Assembly: GCA_020698575.1 (NCBI GenBank)
Contig: CM036240.1
Span: forward strand, 33,060,711 to 33,124,710
Reading direction: 5' to 3'
DNA length: 64,000 nt
Source of the DNA: Bostrychus sinensis
Taxonomy: Eukaryota; Chordata; Actinopteri; Gobiiformes; Eleotridae
Shown piece after piece: positions 1 to 10,689 of the stretch. The position numbers were made by a program, and so were the translations under genes. Position 1 is the stretch's first letter; every line of letters starts with the position of its first letter. The notes beneath the pieces were generated by a model, which was not told where the DNA came from, searched no databases, and was given only the letters and a program-made list of their open reading frames with translations.

Positions 1-680
1 ACAGGATCTCATCTCTGCTTTTTGCATATGGTGTTGTCCTGTTTGCTTCATTGAATCAGGGCCTTCAGTGTGCACTGGGGCGGTTTGCAGCTGCGTGTGA
101 AGCAGCTTGGATGAGAATTAGCACCTCCACGTCCGAGGCCATGGTTCTCGACTGGAAAAGGGTGGCTTGCCCTCTTAAGGTCGGAGGAGGGTTCCTGCCT
201 CAAGTGGAGGAGTTTAAGTATCTCAGGGTCTTGTTCAGGAGCGAGGGAAAGATGGAGCATGAGACTGACAGGCAGATCGGTGCAGCTTCTGCAGTAATGC
301 AGTCGATGTATCGGTCTGTTGTGGTGAAGAAAAAGCTGAACTGGAAGGCAAAGCTCTCGATTTACTGGTTGATGTACGTTCCTACTTTCACCTATGGGGT
401 GAGGGGTCAGCTGAGGTGGCTCGGGCATCTGTTCCGGATGCCTCCTGGACACCTCCCTGGGGAAGTGTTTTAGCCATGTCCCACCAGGAGGAGACTCCAG
501 GGAAGACCTAGGACACACTGGAGGGACTATGTCTCCTAGCTGGCCTGGTATCGCCTTGGGGTGCCTCTGGGCGAGCAGGAGGAATTGTCTGGGAAGAGGG
601 AAGTCTGGGTGTCCCTGCTTAGACTGCTGCCCCCATGACCCAGCCCCGGATAAGTGGAAGAAGATTGATGGATGGATTTT
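1..680 (+). mobile_element. Rex3/RTE-type LINE, 3' remnant
   Basis: The + strand reads as the C-terminal part of a fish non-LTR retrotransposon reverse transcriptase. The stretch around 200-400 (EEFKYLRVLF, then IGAASAVMQSMY and KLSIYWLMYVPTFTYG) is the usual post-palm segment. At about 400 it jumps straight to LRWLGHLFRMPPGHLPGEVF, so roughly 60 residues normally present between these blocks are missing. A stop follows at about 471, and the later part (about 475-660) continues in other frames. The 3' end, with GATAAGTGGAAG followed by GATGGATGGA at 664-675, matches the GATG-type tail known for Rex3 elements. It is a 5'-truncated dead copy. The clade name rests on memory of the family, so Rex3 is likely but not proven. 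Confidence 0.7.
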
Positions 681-1578
681 AATAACGTCAGATGTGCATA
701 TGTTTCTATGCCCTTGGTAAACAGTTGTATAATCCTCTCCCTGCTCTTAGTTCACATTTCACCAGGACCACACCAGGAGCACTCCAGAGCTCAAAGCGCA
801 CCGGACTGTCTCCTTTAAAACAGACACCAGTACCCCTACCTATGCTCTACAACTACAGCTCAAAATGCTCTTCAATGTAAACTCCTGAACCCCCAGCTCA
901 TTTAGCCTATCCTTCATAATCTCCCGATGTGATCTGTAGCCCCTCACTGTAAAACCACGTGCTCAACTGACTCCTCCTGACTAACCACACACAACCTTGT
1001 CTTGTGTTTTCCTATCAAGTGTCGGGTGCTGTTAAGTGAACAATGTCCTAGTCTAAGCCTTGTAATCACCGTTTCTTCCGTCCTATGCCCCCCCCCCCCC
1101 CCCCCCCCCATGCACCTAGAACCCTGTTACCTCCTTCTTTATGTGATAAAAGTGTCTCCCCTTCCTTCCTGTGTCCCACTGTGTTTGCCACTCCTGAGTA
1201 ATTTGCCTCCACACCATATTCCTTGCCTCTGATTTACTGTTCTTTACACTCATTTCCACACTGATTTTGTTTTTGTTTGATTTAGTGCTTCTTTTGCGAG
1301 TTTGACCACTCTCTCGTTCCCACTAATCCCAACATAAGCTGATGGATTCTGGTAATGGTAATGAGAATGTCATAAAGAATATCCTGTCAAGCACATGAAC
1401 ACCATACTTAACTTAGAAAGCTCTGCCCACCTTAGCGCCACCAATACTGCTACCATGCCACTGTATACACCCCCTACCCATCCGAAGTGCACCTATTGAT
1501 ACCAATACTCTTAACAGGAAATGCCACTACAAAGCCTGTCACTACTGTTTCTGGATTCTTAGTACCATCTGTGAAGAT
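681..1578. other. Unassigned spacer with a poly-C tract
   Basis: No gene or recognisable transposon was found here. Short open frames lack any family resemblance. A 22-base C homopolymer lies at 1088-1109. Around 1460-1570 the sequence is unremarkable and leads into the SINE. Confidence 0.5.
1088..1109 (+). repeat. Poly-C homopolymer (22 bp)
   Basis: An uninterrupted run of 22 C bases. Its exact length may be an assembly or sequencing artefact, as is common for such tracts. Confidence 0.9.
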
Positions 1579-1824
1579 GGGGCGGCAGTAGCTCAGTTGG
1601 TAGAGCCGCTTGTCCAATAACCAGAAGGTTGGCGGTTCAAACCCCACTCCCACCATTGCATACTGTCGTGTCCTTGGGCAAGACACTTAACCCACCTTGC
1701 CTCCGGTGTCTGCGCACACTGGTGTATGAATGTGAGTGTGAATGGGTGAACGGTTCCTTGATGTAAAGGGCTTTGAGTGCCCATGAAGGTGGAAAAGCGC
1801 TATATAAAAATGTGACCATTTACC
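1579..1824 (+). mobile_element. tRNA-derived SINE with L2-type tail
   Basis: The head carries RNA polymerase III promoter boxes as in a tRNA gene: an A box TAGCTCAGTTGG at 1589-1600 and a B box GGTTCAAACCC at 1634-1644. After it comes the body sequence TCCTTGGGCAAGACACTTAA, common to fish SINEs. The 3' part (AAAGGGCTTTGAGTGCC, then AAAGCGCTATATAAA at about 1794-1808) is the tail shared with L2/CR1-type LINEs, which are thought to supply the retrotransposition machinery. It is not a tRNA gene: the sequence after the B box does not close an acceptor stem and runs into the SINE body. Confidence 0.85.
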
Positions 1825-2011
1825 AAGATGTGGACACAGTACCTTTGCTGCACATGATAGTTACAGGCCATAACAAGAGCCACGTTTCCTTTTCTCTCTC
1901 TCCAAAAGGTACCAGTCAACCATGGGACACACCAGTAACCAAGGGGGAACGCTATCACAGAGCAGATCTGTAGGTCAGCAACATGACAGTCCTTGGCTAT
2001 CTGATTCTCCA

Positions 2012-4260
2012 TCATCCCAGTGGATGAGTGGCTTCTCTGAGGCCTCTCTGAGGCTTCCCATATTCCCAGCAGTTCAAAAGCACTTCTTTTGTGGGGTGTG
2101 ACTCAATGTGACTGTTGAGATGTACCCAGGAGTTTGCCATGATTTGTTTTCTCCTGAGGTCAAGTGGCATTTCTTCCATCTCCACCTGTAACGCATTCAC
2201 TGGAGAGGTTTTAAAAGCTCCACAGCACACTCTTAGAGCCTGTGCTTGTATCAGGTCTAGGCTTTTCAGCAAGGAAGGGGCTGCTGATCCATAAGCAACA
2301 CACCCATAATCTGTCACTGACTTTATTAAGTCCTGATACAGCCTTTTAAGAGCTGAGCAGCTTGCGCCCCATTCTCTTCCTGCCAGACATCTCATCACAT
2401 TTATTACTTGTTCACATTTACTTTCAATCCTGTCAATATGATCTTTTCATGTTAAGCATGAGTCAAACATTACACCCAAGAACTTGAATGATCTAACTTT
2501 CTCAATTTCCTCTCCGTATATCTGTAGTTTTAGATTTTCGCTCACTTTTCTCTTGGTAAAGAACACAGTTTTAGTTTTTTTCCACTGAAACCCTGAACCC
2601 CCAGTCATACCCCCACTCAACCACATCCTTTAAAGCTTTTTGGACCTTACCTACTAGATGTTCAGCATTTCTCCTTCTCCTCCATAGAGCACCATCATCT
2701 GCAAACTGAGATGTGGCAGTACCTACAGGAACTGCAGAAAACATCATTGATCATAATAATGAAAAGCAAAGGACTGATCGCACTGGGGGGTGCTGTTCTC
2801 TACAGTATATTGCCTGGATAAGGCCAACCCGATTCGGACCTGAATCCTCTTGCCAAAAAGAAAGTCATTTATCCAATTAAAGATCCTAGCACCAATATTC
2901 AACCTGTGTAATTTAATTAAAAACCCCTCCTTCCACGTCATATAGTATGCCTTTTCGATATCAAAAAATACAGCAACGACTCTTTGTTGGCGTGAGCTTT
3001 ACTGACCTCATTTTCCAATCTTATAATGGAGTCTGTGGCATTTCTTGCTTTTCTAAATCCTCTCTGGTAACTGGCTAGTGCACCTCTTTTTCAAACTCCA
3101 ATGACAAGCTTTCTGTTATCATCTGCTCCATTACCTTACACAAATTTGATATAAGGGCAACTGAACGATAGCTACTTGTCTTAGACAGATCCTTTCCTGG
3201 CTTTTGGATTGGTACAATTACTGCCTCCTTCCATGCAAATGGGAGCTTTCCCTCAACCCAGATGTTATTCTATAAAGACAAGCTTTCTGAGTGCCTCATT
3301 CCCTAGGTTCTTCAACATGGTCCTTACCAGGCGAAGTTGGTTTTGCCCTTTTGAGGGCCCTATTCATCTCTTCCATAGTGAATAATGAGTCCAAGTGATG
3401 GTCTGTGGCTTTCTTCCTCTCTAATGCTTCAGGACACTGTGCCTTTGTTTGCTGTTTCCTCATTTTAGCTACTTCTGGTAAGATTTCTGAACTATGAGCC
3501 ATAGCTGTCATGTCTCATGTCTCATGTCTTTGTCTCGTGTTCTGCGTTTGTTTCCTTTTATTTTGGATTCCCTGTTTCCTTTCCTGCCTCTTGTGTTTCC
3601 CGCTTGTTTGATTACCTGCCCCGCCCTGATGTTTTTCACCTGTGTCTTGTTTCCTCGTGTATTTATGTCCTGTGTCCTCCCCAGGTCTTTGTCGGTTCAT
3701 TGTCGAGTATGGTCGTGTCTTTGGTTTTGTTTCCTCGTGTTCTGTGTAAGTACTTTTGGATTAAAGTTATTCTGAGTCTGCATTTTGGGTCTGTTCCCTC
3801 CTTGTGTTCCTCGACCGTGACAATAGCAAGCTTTTTGCCAAAACTTCTACCTTTTCATCACCCAAGACTGCTGTCCCCTGTTCTAAGATTAAAACAGGAT
3901 AGTCCCACTCCCCCCTGTCTCCTCCCATCCTCTTGATCATACCCCAGACTTCTCCCACAGGTGTGGTTCTCCCTATTCTGGAACAGAATTCCCTCCAGCT
4001 CACCCTCTTCACCTGCCTCACTGTCCCCCTGACTACTGCCTGTGCCTTTTTATACTGGATATTCTTGGAGATTCTTGCAAAAACATTAGACACCAAGGTT
4101 AAATCCAACACTGACTCTGTGTCATTCACAACATTAACTCTGGTTCCACTCCCATCTTTTTGGAACACAAGCTCTCGCTCCTCCAGCCAATCCTCAGTTA
4201 CTCTTCCATTGGGATCTGTATGTATGTCTACTTTTTGAACTGAAAGAGAATGAAGCCATC
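2012..4260 (-). pseudogene. I-type LINE ORF2, 3' portion (broken)
   Basis: Read on the - strand, the order is an endonuclease/RT linker (about 4250-3830, with WREFCSRIGRTTPVGEVW), the start of the reverse transcriptase (about 3510-3300, EEMNRALKRAKPTSPGKD), RT palm segments (2941-2744, with FNWINDFLFGKRIQVRIG) and the C-terminal segment (2398-2012, LIKSVTDYGCVAYGSAAPS). This layout fits the I/Nimb/Jockey side of non-LTR elements. Many stops and frameshifts separate the blocks, so no protein can be made. A 317 bp solo LTR sits inside at 3506-3822. The endonuclease end of what is probably the same element is at 6164-6930, separated by later insertions. Confidence 0.7.
3506..3822 (+). mobile_element. 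Solo LTR with 5-bp target duplication
   Basis: The 317 bp block begins TGTCATGTCTC and ends CGTGACA, so it has TG...CA ends. It is flanked on both sides by the 5-base direct repeat ATAGC (3501-3505 and 3823-3827). Removing the block plus one repeat restores the continuity of the LINE around it. TG...CA ends with a 5-bp duplication are the mark of an integrase-inserted LTR element reduced to one LTR by recombination. It shares several blocks with the 410 bp solo LTR at 37852-38261 (for example GATTACCTGCCCCGCCC). The orientation given assumes that GATTAAAG near 3760 is a polyadenylation-type signal. Confidence 0.8.
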
Positions 4261-4569
4261 TGCGAAAGTGAATGTGCGAGGAGGAGTGGTTTCCTGGTGG
4301 CACTGCTGGAGCAATGCTCACAGTCACTGCACACGGCGTTTTCTTGTCACTCTGGCCACTGCAGTGACAGAGGCAGGCATGCACTTAGTTACTCTAACCC
4401 CGGGAGTGAACTTGAGGTAAGGAATAATGCAGTTTTGAGTACGAGATGTGCGCGCAGGGCTGCAATTCGTCCTGCGAAATTCTCCCGCAGAGGCAGTGCA
4501 GCACATAGTCTCAGTACTGAGAATGAACTCGGGAACAGTGCAGATTTGAGTGAAATATGTGTACCCCAA

Positions 4570-4800
4570 ACACACCCTGTTCATCCTCACACTTTTCCCT
4601 GCAGAAGAGGAAGAGGAGGCAGAGGTGGGAGAAGAGAAAGGCATAGTGAGAGGCAGGTGTTGCTGAGGGCGCGGTGGTAGCAGCATGGCTGAGTGGGTGG
4701 TAAAGAGGACTAGCAACAGCAATGATGAGGCTGGGATCACCTGAGAGAGGAGGAAGTTTATAGGTGGTGGCTAAAGCAGTTTGATTAGCCTGGTGGTTAG
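4570..4800 (+). pseudogene. Degenerate piggyBac-like N-terminal fragment
   Basis: This stretch is similar, with gaps, to the N-terminal coding part of the piggyBac element at 33890-34060. The shared order is an Arg/Gly-rich segment (AGAAGAGGAAGAGG, then GGAGAAGAGAAAGGCA), then GGCTGGGATCACCTGAGA and GCTAAAGCAGTTTGATTAGC near 4770-4790. No terminal inverted repeats or catalytic region were found. It looks like an old relic of a related element lodged between the two halves of the I-type LINE. Confidence 0.5.
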
Positions 4801-5135
4801 GCCATGACAGACTTTGCAAAGTGTGCCCTATATGTTTACATTCTGCATTTCTATTTCCTCATTTTTAACTAGTTATAGAGGTTATAGTTAGAGTTTACTG
4901 TGTTTCTACTCATTTATTAATGAGAAAAGACAAAAAAAAAGTTAAAACCTGTTCATCATCAACTGACATTTTTCTCATAAACAATAAGACTCTATCTCTA
5001 ATTATTTTCAAGCCAGAGCCTTTTGAATTTTGGATGTGAAAAAAATGTATTTTAGAGGAAAAAATCTGGTGCCCCACCCCAAGTCCCCACACCAAATGAC
5101 TCTCTGGTTATCTTGACCCTGAACACCAAGTAGAC

Positions 5136-5594
5136 CAGGGGTGGGCAAGTTTGATTGCAGTTGGGTCAATAATTTTTGAACCACCAAGTGGCGGGCCAAA
5201 AGACTGGACATACAGTTCTCTACCATGGTTCCTTGGCAGCTTTAAATGAACATATATTAACAAGTTTAATTACGTATTCAAAATATATAGATCAATAAAT
5301 AAATACATTATAAATAAATAAATACTAATACTCACCCCATCTGCATTGCTACTTTTTTCGGTCACATAATAGAATGCTTGCAATTTATTGGTTGTAGGCA
5401 ACTAAAACCATGAAACCATGACAGAGAGCTGTATGCTTGCAAATAGGGTATTGTTCAATGACAGCACCATGAGGTTAAATGCCATCAAGTAATAGAATTG
5501 ATAAAAGTGGATATCAACTAAAAAGTTGATGAGGACCAACTTTATCTGACTGGGGGCCAAGTCTGGCCCGCAGGTAAGGTGTTGCCTACCCTTG
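5136..5594. mobile_element. Non-autonomous hAT-like element
   Basis: The left end reads CAGGGGTGGGCAA and the right end TTGCCTACCCTTG. These are inverted copies of each other with two mismatches. The inside (GGGGCCAAGTCTGGCCCGCAGG near 5551-5573) resembles the many small fish hAT elements with such ends. There is no transposase frame. An 8-bp target duplication was looked for and not found, so the element is old or its ends are slightly misplaced. Confidence 0.6.
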
Positions 5595-6163
5595 CAGCAC
5601 GTGTAATGTGGTAGTTTTAGAAAAACCCACACGTTCACCTTATGTAGTTTGAGAGATGAGCGAAGGAGGCCAGCAGTGCTCCCCCCGGCACTGACTCTAC
5701 AGAGCGATTGTGTGACATGTATCTGCAGGCGAGTTGACAGACACAAAACCTCACGTACTTATTGCATCACCAGGTGAGTGGACCATCATTCGTCATTTGA
5801 GGGCTCCTCCTCTGAGTAATGTGTAAGCCCCGTGTCTACTTGGGAAGTGGTTAGCTTCACTGAGCCTTTTCTTTTCTCACCATTAACCCTCTGTTCTCCA
5901 CTCCCAGTGTCTCTGAGTACGTATATGTGCGTAAACATTAAATGTTTCATAGTTTACAGTAAAATTAAACTGTGCATCCCATTAGTGCCTCATTAAAATG
6001 ATAAATTGCAGTTACTGCGATCGCTTGTGCCCCCATGTGGTTGAATTGATAACAGCGCGGTATGACATAATGCGGTCACCGCAACAGCCCTACCTACCCC
6101 TAAAGTAGACCCTTAAGTTCTAATCTGTTGCATGGATTGTAGTAGTTTATGATTACTGTTTGC
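5595..6163. other. Unassigned, hAT-like end near 6040-6100
   Basis: No gene seen. The stretch GCGGTCACCGCAACAGCCCT near 6073-6092 resembles the end of a fish hAT element, but the matching second end was not located. Confidence 0.35.
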
Positions 6164-6930
6164 TCATATTGGTCCCAAATTTCGATTACTATATACTTCT
6201 GATTGTGACCGTTTTCTAAAAGCCTGTATGGAATGTGCATCCCTGTCATCCCTATCATTTCTGACTACTGAGTATCCATAAATCTGAAAGGTTTCCTGGA
6301 CACAAATAACATCAGGCAACACTGAAAGTTCTTTAATGAAATGCTTAAACTCCTGGCCATTGGCCAGTAAACTCCAGCATTCCACTGAAGAAGAAGCACC
6401 ATGGTTAGGATGAATAACATCATGATTCCTGACTTGACTGATGAGTGAGGTTCTCCCTCACCTCTTCCCATGTCAGTCCTATTAAACCCAGATGATTGGC
6501 TGCTGCCTTCACTATCTGTTGAATCTTCAAATGTTTTGACTAGACTTTAGCTGTGCTGTTTATTACACCTGCAATAAAGATAACTAGGGTCATTTTATCA
6601 AGTTTTGTCCTGCTGTCGAGCATTCTGTGCACCCAAGGCACTTTGCCTGCTTATCTCACTATCCTGGGCACTATACTGGGCACTCCCCCCTTGTCACATT
6701 CACTGCCTCTGCATATTGAATCAATATAGCAATAAAGCTATCTGTTCTCAGTCTCTCCCTTGTTGCAAACAAGTTTGCTTCACTACCGCTACTGTCATTC
6801 CTCACCCTCTTGGTGCATTTTGTTAGGATGTTATCACTCTCCTGTCCACTCTGCTGCTCCATGTTGGCTTCACCTTCTCCTTCTAGATCAATGTCACCCA
6901 AAATGCTTACCTCCGACCCACTCACAGAAC
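6164..6930 (-). pseudogene. I-type LINE, 5'/endonuclease portion
   Basis: On the - strand, 6385-6164 and an overlapping frame at 6471-6265 give the start of an apurinic-type endonuclease domain: LLQWNA, then SLLANGQEFKHFIKEL, PDVICVQET and YGYSVVRNDR. Upstream (6925-6671) an acidic, Ser-rich frame could be the end of the first reading frame. The two endonuclease frames are offset, which shows a frameshift, and the Gly/Asp catalytic end of the domain is missing. The same family occupies 2012-4260 in the same orientation. The simplest reading is one LINE cut in two by the sequences at 4261-6163. Confidence 0.65.
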
Positions 6931-7888
6931 AGTCGTGCTCAACCGCTGATAAGGGCGATCAGGGAAGGTTGAATTTCTTATAATTTTCCGATTGTTGCAT
7001 GTTCTCTCTCTGCCAGCCGATAACACCACCATTCTTTCGTCAGCTCCCCTGAGCCCACTGAGCGGTACAGCTGCAGTGTGATGCAGAGGAGACAGAGGAA
7101 GTCAACTGCGTGACCCCGTGAGTTAAGAGGTAACCATTGCAGCCGCACAGGAAGTGAACTCGCCAAAATTAAAGCCTTATTAAAGGCAGGTTACAGATGC
7201 CCAGTCTGAGCTGCACAATACAGAAGCTGCAGAGGTGTGCATTCCCCTCACAGTTAAAAAAGTATTTTAGTTGTAACCCTCTCTGCTTCTAAAAAGTGAT
7301 ATCTGTTATCCTTTATACACCATGAGGGGCCTGTTAAAAGGCGCTAAACACCACTGAGCCCACACGGCTAATTAGCAGACATAAACAAAGTACACAAGTT
7401 ACCGCTGCAGATTGCACATCACTCTACGCTGTTCATTTCTGCCAGTTTTCTGCTACCTACTAAACAAAGGTTTTACAGAGGTAATAAGAATACTTTCTCT
7501 GATTATTAGTGTTTTGTCATCTGCAGGGTCTCCAGAGTAAGTATTTAAGCTGCTCTCTGCGTGAGCTGTAGCATTAGCCAAACAGTGCGACGCTTGGAGG
7601 ACGCCGTTTCCTCTAAAACCTCTTTCAGGATGGTGCTGTTCTCTACATAGTTTATATATACATTTAAAATGTGAACTACATCTCAAATTTATTCAGTTTA
7701 TAGCTCAACCCCAGCCTTACTGTGGCTAGTGTGTTGTGCATTAACCGTACAGAAACTTTGTTCCATGTATACAAAGTTCCCAGTGCTACATTACATTAAT
7801 TAAATGAAGCTTCAACTCTAAAGAATGTAAATCGAAGCTTTTTCCTAATTGAATTACTCGAATACCTTGATGAATCGTTGCAGCCCTA
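6931..7888. other. Spacer; hAT-like right end at 7888
   Basis: No gene found. The right margin, with CGAATACC followed by GATGAATCGTTGCAGCCCTA (about 7859-7888), is the inverted form of a common fish hAT end beginning TAGGGCTGCAACGAT. Homology between the TAAR units begins directly after it, so this hAT seems to have landed at or made the left border of unit 1. A 27-base match to unit 2 (CAGATGCCCAGTCTGAGCTG and onward, 7195 and 26179) hints that the duplication may once have reached further left. Confidence 0.45.
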
Positions 7889-8027
7889 CTGCTTTGTAAC
7901 ATGTACATGTTCACATACTCACACGTATTTTAAATTTTTAAGCCAATCTTGATCACCACTAGAACGGCATTGCACGTTTTTACAACCTTGAAAAACAATT
8001 TGACTAAAAGAAATTTTTTTCTCTGGG

Positions 8028-8262
8028 TGGCTTCTCTCTGGGTCCTCCAGCTTCCTCCCGCCGTCCAAAGACATGCATGTGTGAGGTGAATTGGTGACTC
8101 TAAATTGACCCTAGTGAATGAATGTGAGAGTGAATGGTTGTCTGTCTGTGTTCGTCTCTGTGTCAGCCCTGTCCAAGGTGTACCCTGCCTACGGCCCAAA
8201 GTTACTGGGATAGGCTCCAGTCACCCACGACCCCTAACGTGTAAGTGGTAGTGAATGAATTA
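8028..8262 (+). mobile_element. Interspersed LINE-tail-like repeat
   Basis: The motifs CTGGGTCCTCCAGCTTCCTC, GTCCAAAGACATGCATG, TTGGTGACTCTAAATTGACC and GGGATAGGCTCCAG occur in this order. They belong to a very abundant fish repeat, probably the 3' end of a non-LTR element. Units 2 and 3 do not have it, so it inserted after duplication or was lost there. The family name is not certain. Confidence 0.6.
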
Positions 8263-8689
8263 ATGAATGTAAATATTATTTTTAAGCAAAAATGTTTAAA
8301 TCTATTGTATAAACAGATACAATTTTGATGTGAAACAATATCATTAAATATTTTGAATACATTAGTTAACCGGCACAGTTATCAATTGATTTTCAGTTCA
8401 TCTTATCAAAATAAATGAGATTTAGCCACTTTTATATCGGAAGCAAATCGAGTCCAAAAATTTGTAGACCAGTGTTATTGGTGACATGAATCCATCAACA
8501 CAACTATGATCCTGGCAGTGATATGCAGCTCTGCATGTTAAACCTATGGAAGACGCATGGTGAAGGCCTGTGCTTGGGCGAAGAATACTGTGTAATAAAA
8601 AAATAGCATACAAATATCACATTCTTATATACACAACACCTATAGTAACAAGGAATACTTGAGATTTTGTAAACAAAAAATGCACCGGT

Positions 8690-9171
8690 TGTATATGATT
8701 CCAGTCTTTGGTGTGGTTCACTCAGTGCTCAGGCTTTAATGTAAAACAAGATAAAATTTCAGAAACTAACAAACACATTCAAGTTTTGTAATCCAGGATT
8801 TGGATAAATAATGTTTGGCATGAGAACTGGAGTAAACTCTGACCACACAAAATGTACTACAGTAAAAGTACTACAGATATTCAGCAGCAGCTGCTTTCTG
8901 AGGCCTTTGAAGAATCAGGCATGGATTTGTGTTTAAAATTGGTGCACTCTTTTTGGTTTAGGAACTTTATTTTTAAAGCCACAAAATAGAAAAAGCAAGA
9001 TTTATTACTTAGTGAACTTCACCAAAGTTATTGCAGAGTTGTTATGGCTCATGATGCAAGTGGCTTGGGAGGTCCAGTGTCCATCTGGGAGCAGGCAGAG
9101 GTGGAGGGAGACGAGAGATAAAGCGTCTGGATGAAGTCACTTCTTCCCCCCACCCATCTCCTTCCTCCAAC
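8690..9171 (+). promoter_or_regulatory. Conserved 5' flank/leader of TAAR copy 1
   Basis: This block is conserved in all three units (28138-28590 and 59790-60279) up to the start codon. It contains TATTCAGCAGCAGCTGC with an E-box CAGCTG at about 8889, then the leader ending in TTCTTC, a C-run, CACCCATCTCC and TTCCTCCAAC before ATG. Such conservation across otherwise insertion-ridden flanks suggests promoter and 5' UTR. In this copy the C-run has six Cs, one fewer than in copies 2 and 3, so the upstream ATG at 9131 is out of frame with the receptor. No TATA box is assigned. Confidence 0.45.
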
Positions 9172-10217
9172 ATGAGCAGTGAGCAGTGGTACCAGTGCTA
9201 CCCAGAACTGGGCAATCTGTCCTGTACCGTACGGATCCCCCATCAGAGCATCTACATCTATCTGATCATGATTGACACCTTTGCCATCTGCACCGGCATC
9301 CTCAACCTTATGGTCATCATCGCTATCTCGCATTTCAGGCAAGTCTCATTTCAAGCACAAGACATCAGGTTTATTGTAATACATATACTCATTTGGTTTC
9401 TTTTCTCAGGCAGCTGCACTCCTCTCCTAACTTCATCCTCCTCAACTTGGCTGTCTCAGACTTCCTGGTGTGCTGCGTGGTGATCCCAGTTGACAGTAAC
9501 TTAATGTACGGTTGCTGGCGAGGCAGCGACATCATGTGTGCCCTGACCATGGTCTTCATGTTCACACTGATTTCCGTATCAGTCGGAGGCATGATACTTA
9601 TCTCAATAGACCGCTACGTAGCCGTTTGTGACCCCATGCACTACTCCACCCTGATGTGCCGGAGATCTGTTGGCATCGCCCTGATCGCCTGCTGGATCAT
9701 CTCTGTCCTGTACGGTATGGGGTATTACCACAATAATGTCTTTTTTCTAGGGCGGTATAAGTTGTGCGCAGGGAGCTGCTACACAGTGGTTTCCTATATT
9801 GCAGGTTACTTTGACCTGGCAGTGAACTTCTGTGGGCCCTTTGTGTTCATAATTATACTGTACTTGCGAGTTTTCTTTGTGGCAGTGTCCCAGGCCCATT
9901 CCATGCGTTCTCAGGTTGCAGCCACTGCACAGCAGCCGGCGGTGAACTCCAGGAAATCTGAGCTGAAAGCGGCACGGAATCTGGGCTTTGTTGTGTTTCT
10001 CTTTCTCTTCTGCTACACGCCATTCTACATGGTGAGCTATCTGGGAGGGAATATGAGCTATTATTTAAGGGTCTTCATGACGAGTCTCATGTATTTGAAC
10101 TCATGTTTTAACCCCTTACTCTATGCGCTCCTGTATCCCTGGTTTAGGAGATCTGTGAAGCAGATAGTGACGTTTAGGATTTTGCAAAGTGGTTCACGAG
10201 ATGCAAATGTACTATGA
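9172..10217 (+). CDS. Trace amine-associated receptor (copy 1)
   Basis: A two-exon gene for a seven-transmembrane olfactory-type GPCR, expected in the plasma membrane of olfactory neurons and coupled through Golf/cAMP by family analogy. Exon 1 (9172 to 9338 or 9342) encodes the N-terminus and TM1; exon 2 runs to the TGA at 10215-10217. Together they give 324 residues. Seen features: glycosylation sequon at N15; N1.50 (residue 45); D2.50 (73); C3.25 (99); DRY at 123-125; P5.50 (199); and the TAAR-type TM7 signature NSCFNPLLYALLYPWF at 286-301. The classical amine anchor D3.32 is Met106, while D5.42 is present (Asp191 in YFDLAVNFCGP). The TM6 toggle is CYTP, with Tyr258 in place of Trp. The MSSEQ start is chosen because it is shared by all copies and the upstream ATG is out of frame. 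Lineage within the TAARs (teleost-specific class) is inferred. Confidence 0.93.
9339..9409 (+). other. Intron of TAAR copy 1 (71 bp, probable GC-AG)
   Basis: Exon 1 ends TTTCAG and is followed by GCAAGT, the known consensus for GC donors. The acceptor is TTTCTTTTCTCAG before GCAGCTG. An alternative GT-AG intron shifted by four bases (9343-9413) gives the same protein, but its donor GTCTCA is poor. Confidence 0.75.
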
Positions 10218-10434
10218 TGACTTCAAGTGCAATGTTAATATATGAAAAAGCATGTTACTGATAACCCATGTGCAATGAATTTGAAATAGCACTTTACACA
10301 TTTAATTTGACATTTGTAAACACTGAGGCATAGGGTTGAGAACCAAAAGGCCACAAGTGGCATTCTGGGTTTTCTGAGATTTACAAGACTTACAAATCAT
10401 ATGAATGCTCTTGTTTTTACTGCCAAAAGATCAC

Positions 10435-10440
10435 AATAAA
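10435..10440 (+). promoter_or_regulatory. Poly(A) signal AATAAA, TAAR copy 1
   Basis: AATAAA in the context ATCACAATAAAAAC, about 220 bases after the stop codon. The same site is at 61537-61542 in copy 3 and is deleted in copy 2. Confidence 0.6.
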
Positions 10441-10689
10441 AACAACTGGCTATGTCTGAACATAGGATTCAGACAGTGATAAATGGATATTAATGCTATA
10501 CTGTTATGTCATATAGAAAAAGGCAGAAAATGATGGAGCACAAAAATAACACAAAATAACTATTATTACAAATAAAACAAATCTAAGTCAGTGGTTCTCA
10601 AGCTGTGGTATGGGTTCCACTGGTGGTACTCAGAGCTCTTTGGCTGTTTTAGTCCTGCCATGATAAATAAATTCTGCTCTCATAAATCT

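Noticed and set aside
1579..1650. A tRNA-like sequence with good A and B boxes
   Set aside because: It continues into a SINE body and tail and lacks a closing acceptor stem, so it is a SINE head and not a tRNA gene.
9393..9413. In-frame reading of exon 2 upstream through the intron (single-exon model)
   Set aside because: It would lose TM1. The exon 1 frame with TM1 and intact splice signals is present in all three copies.
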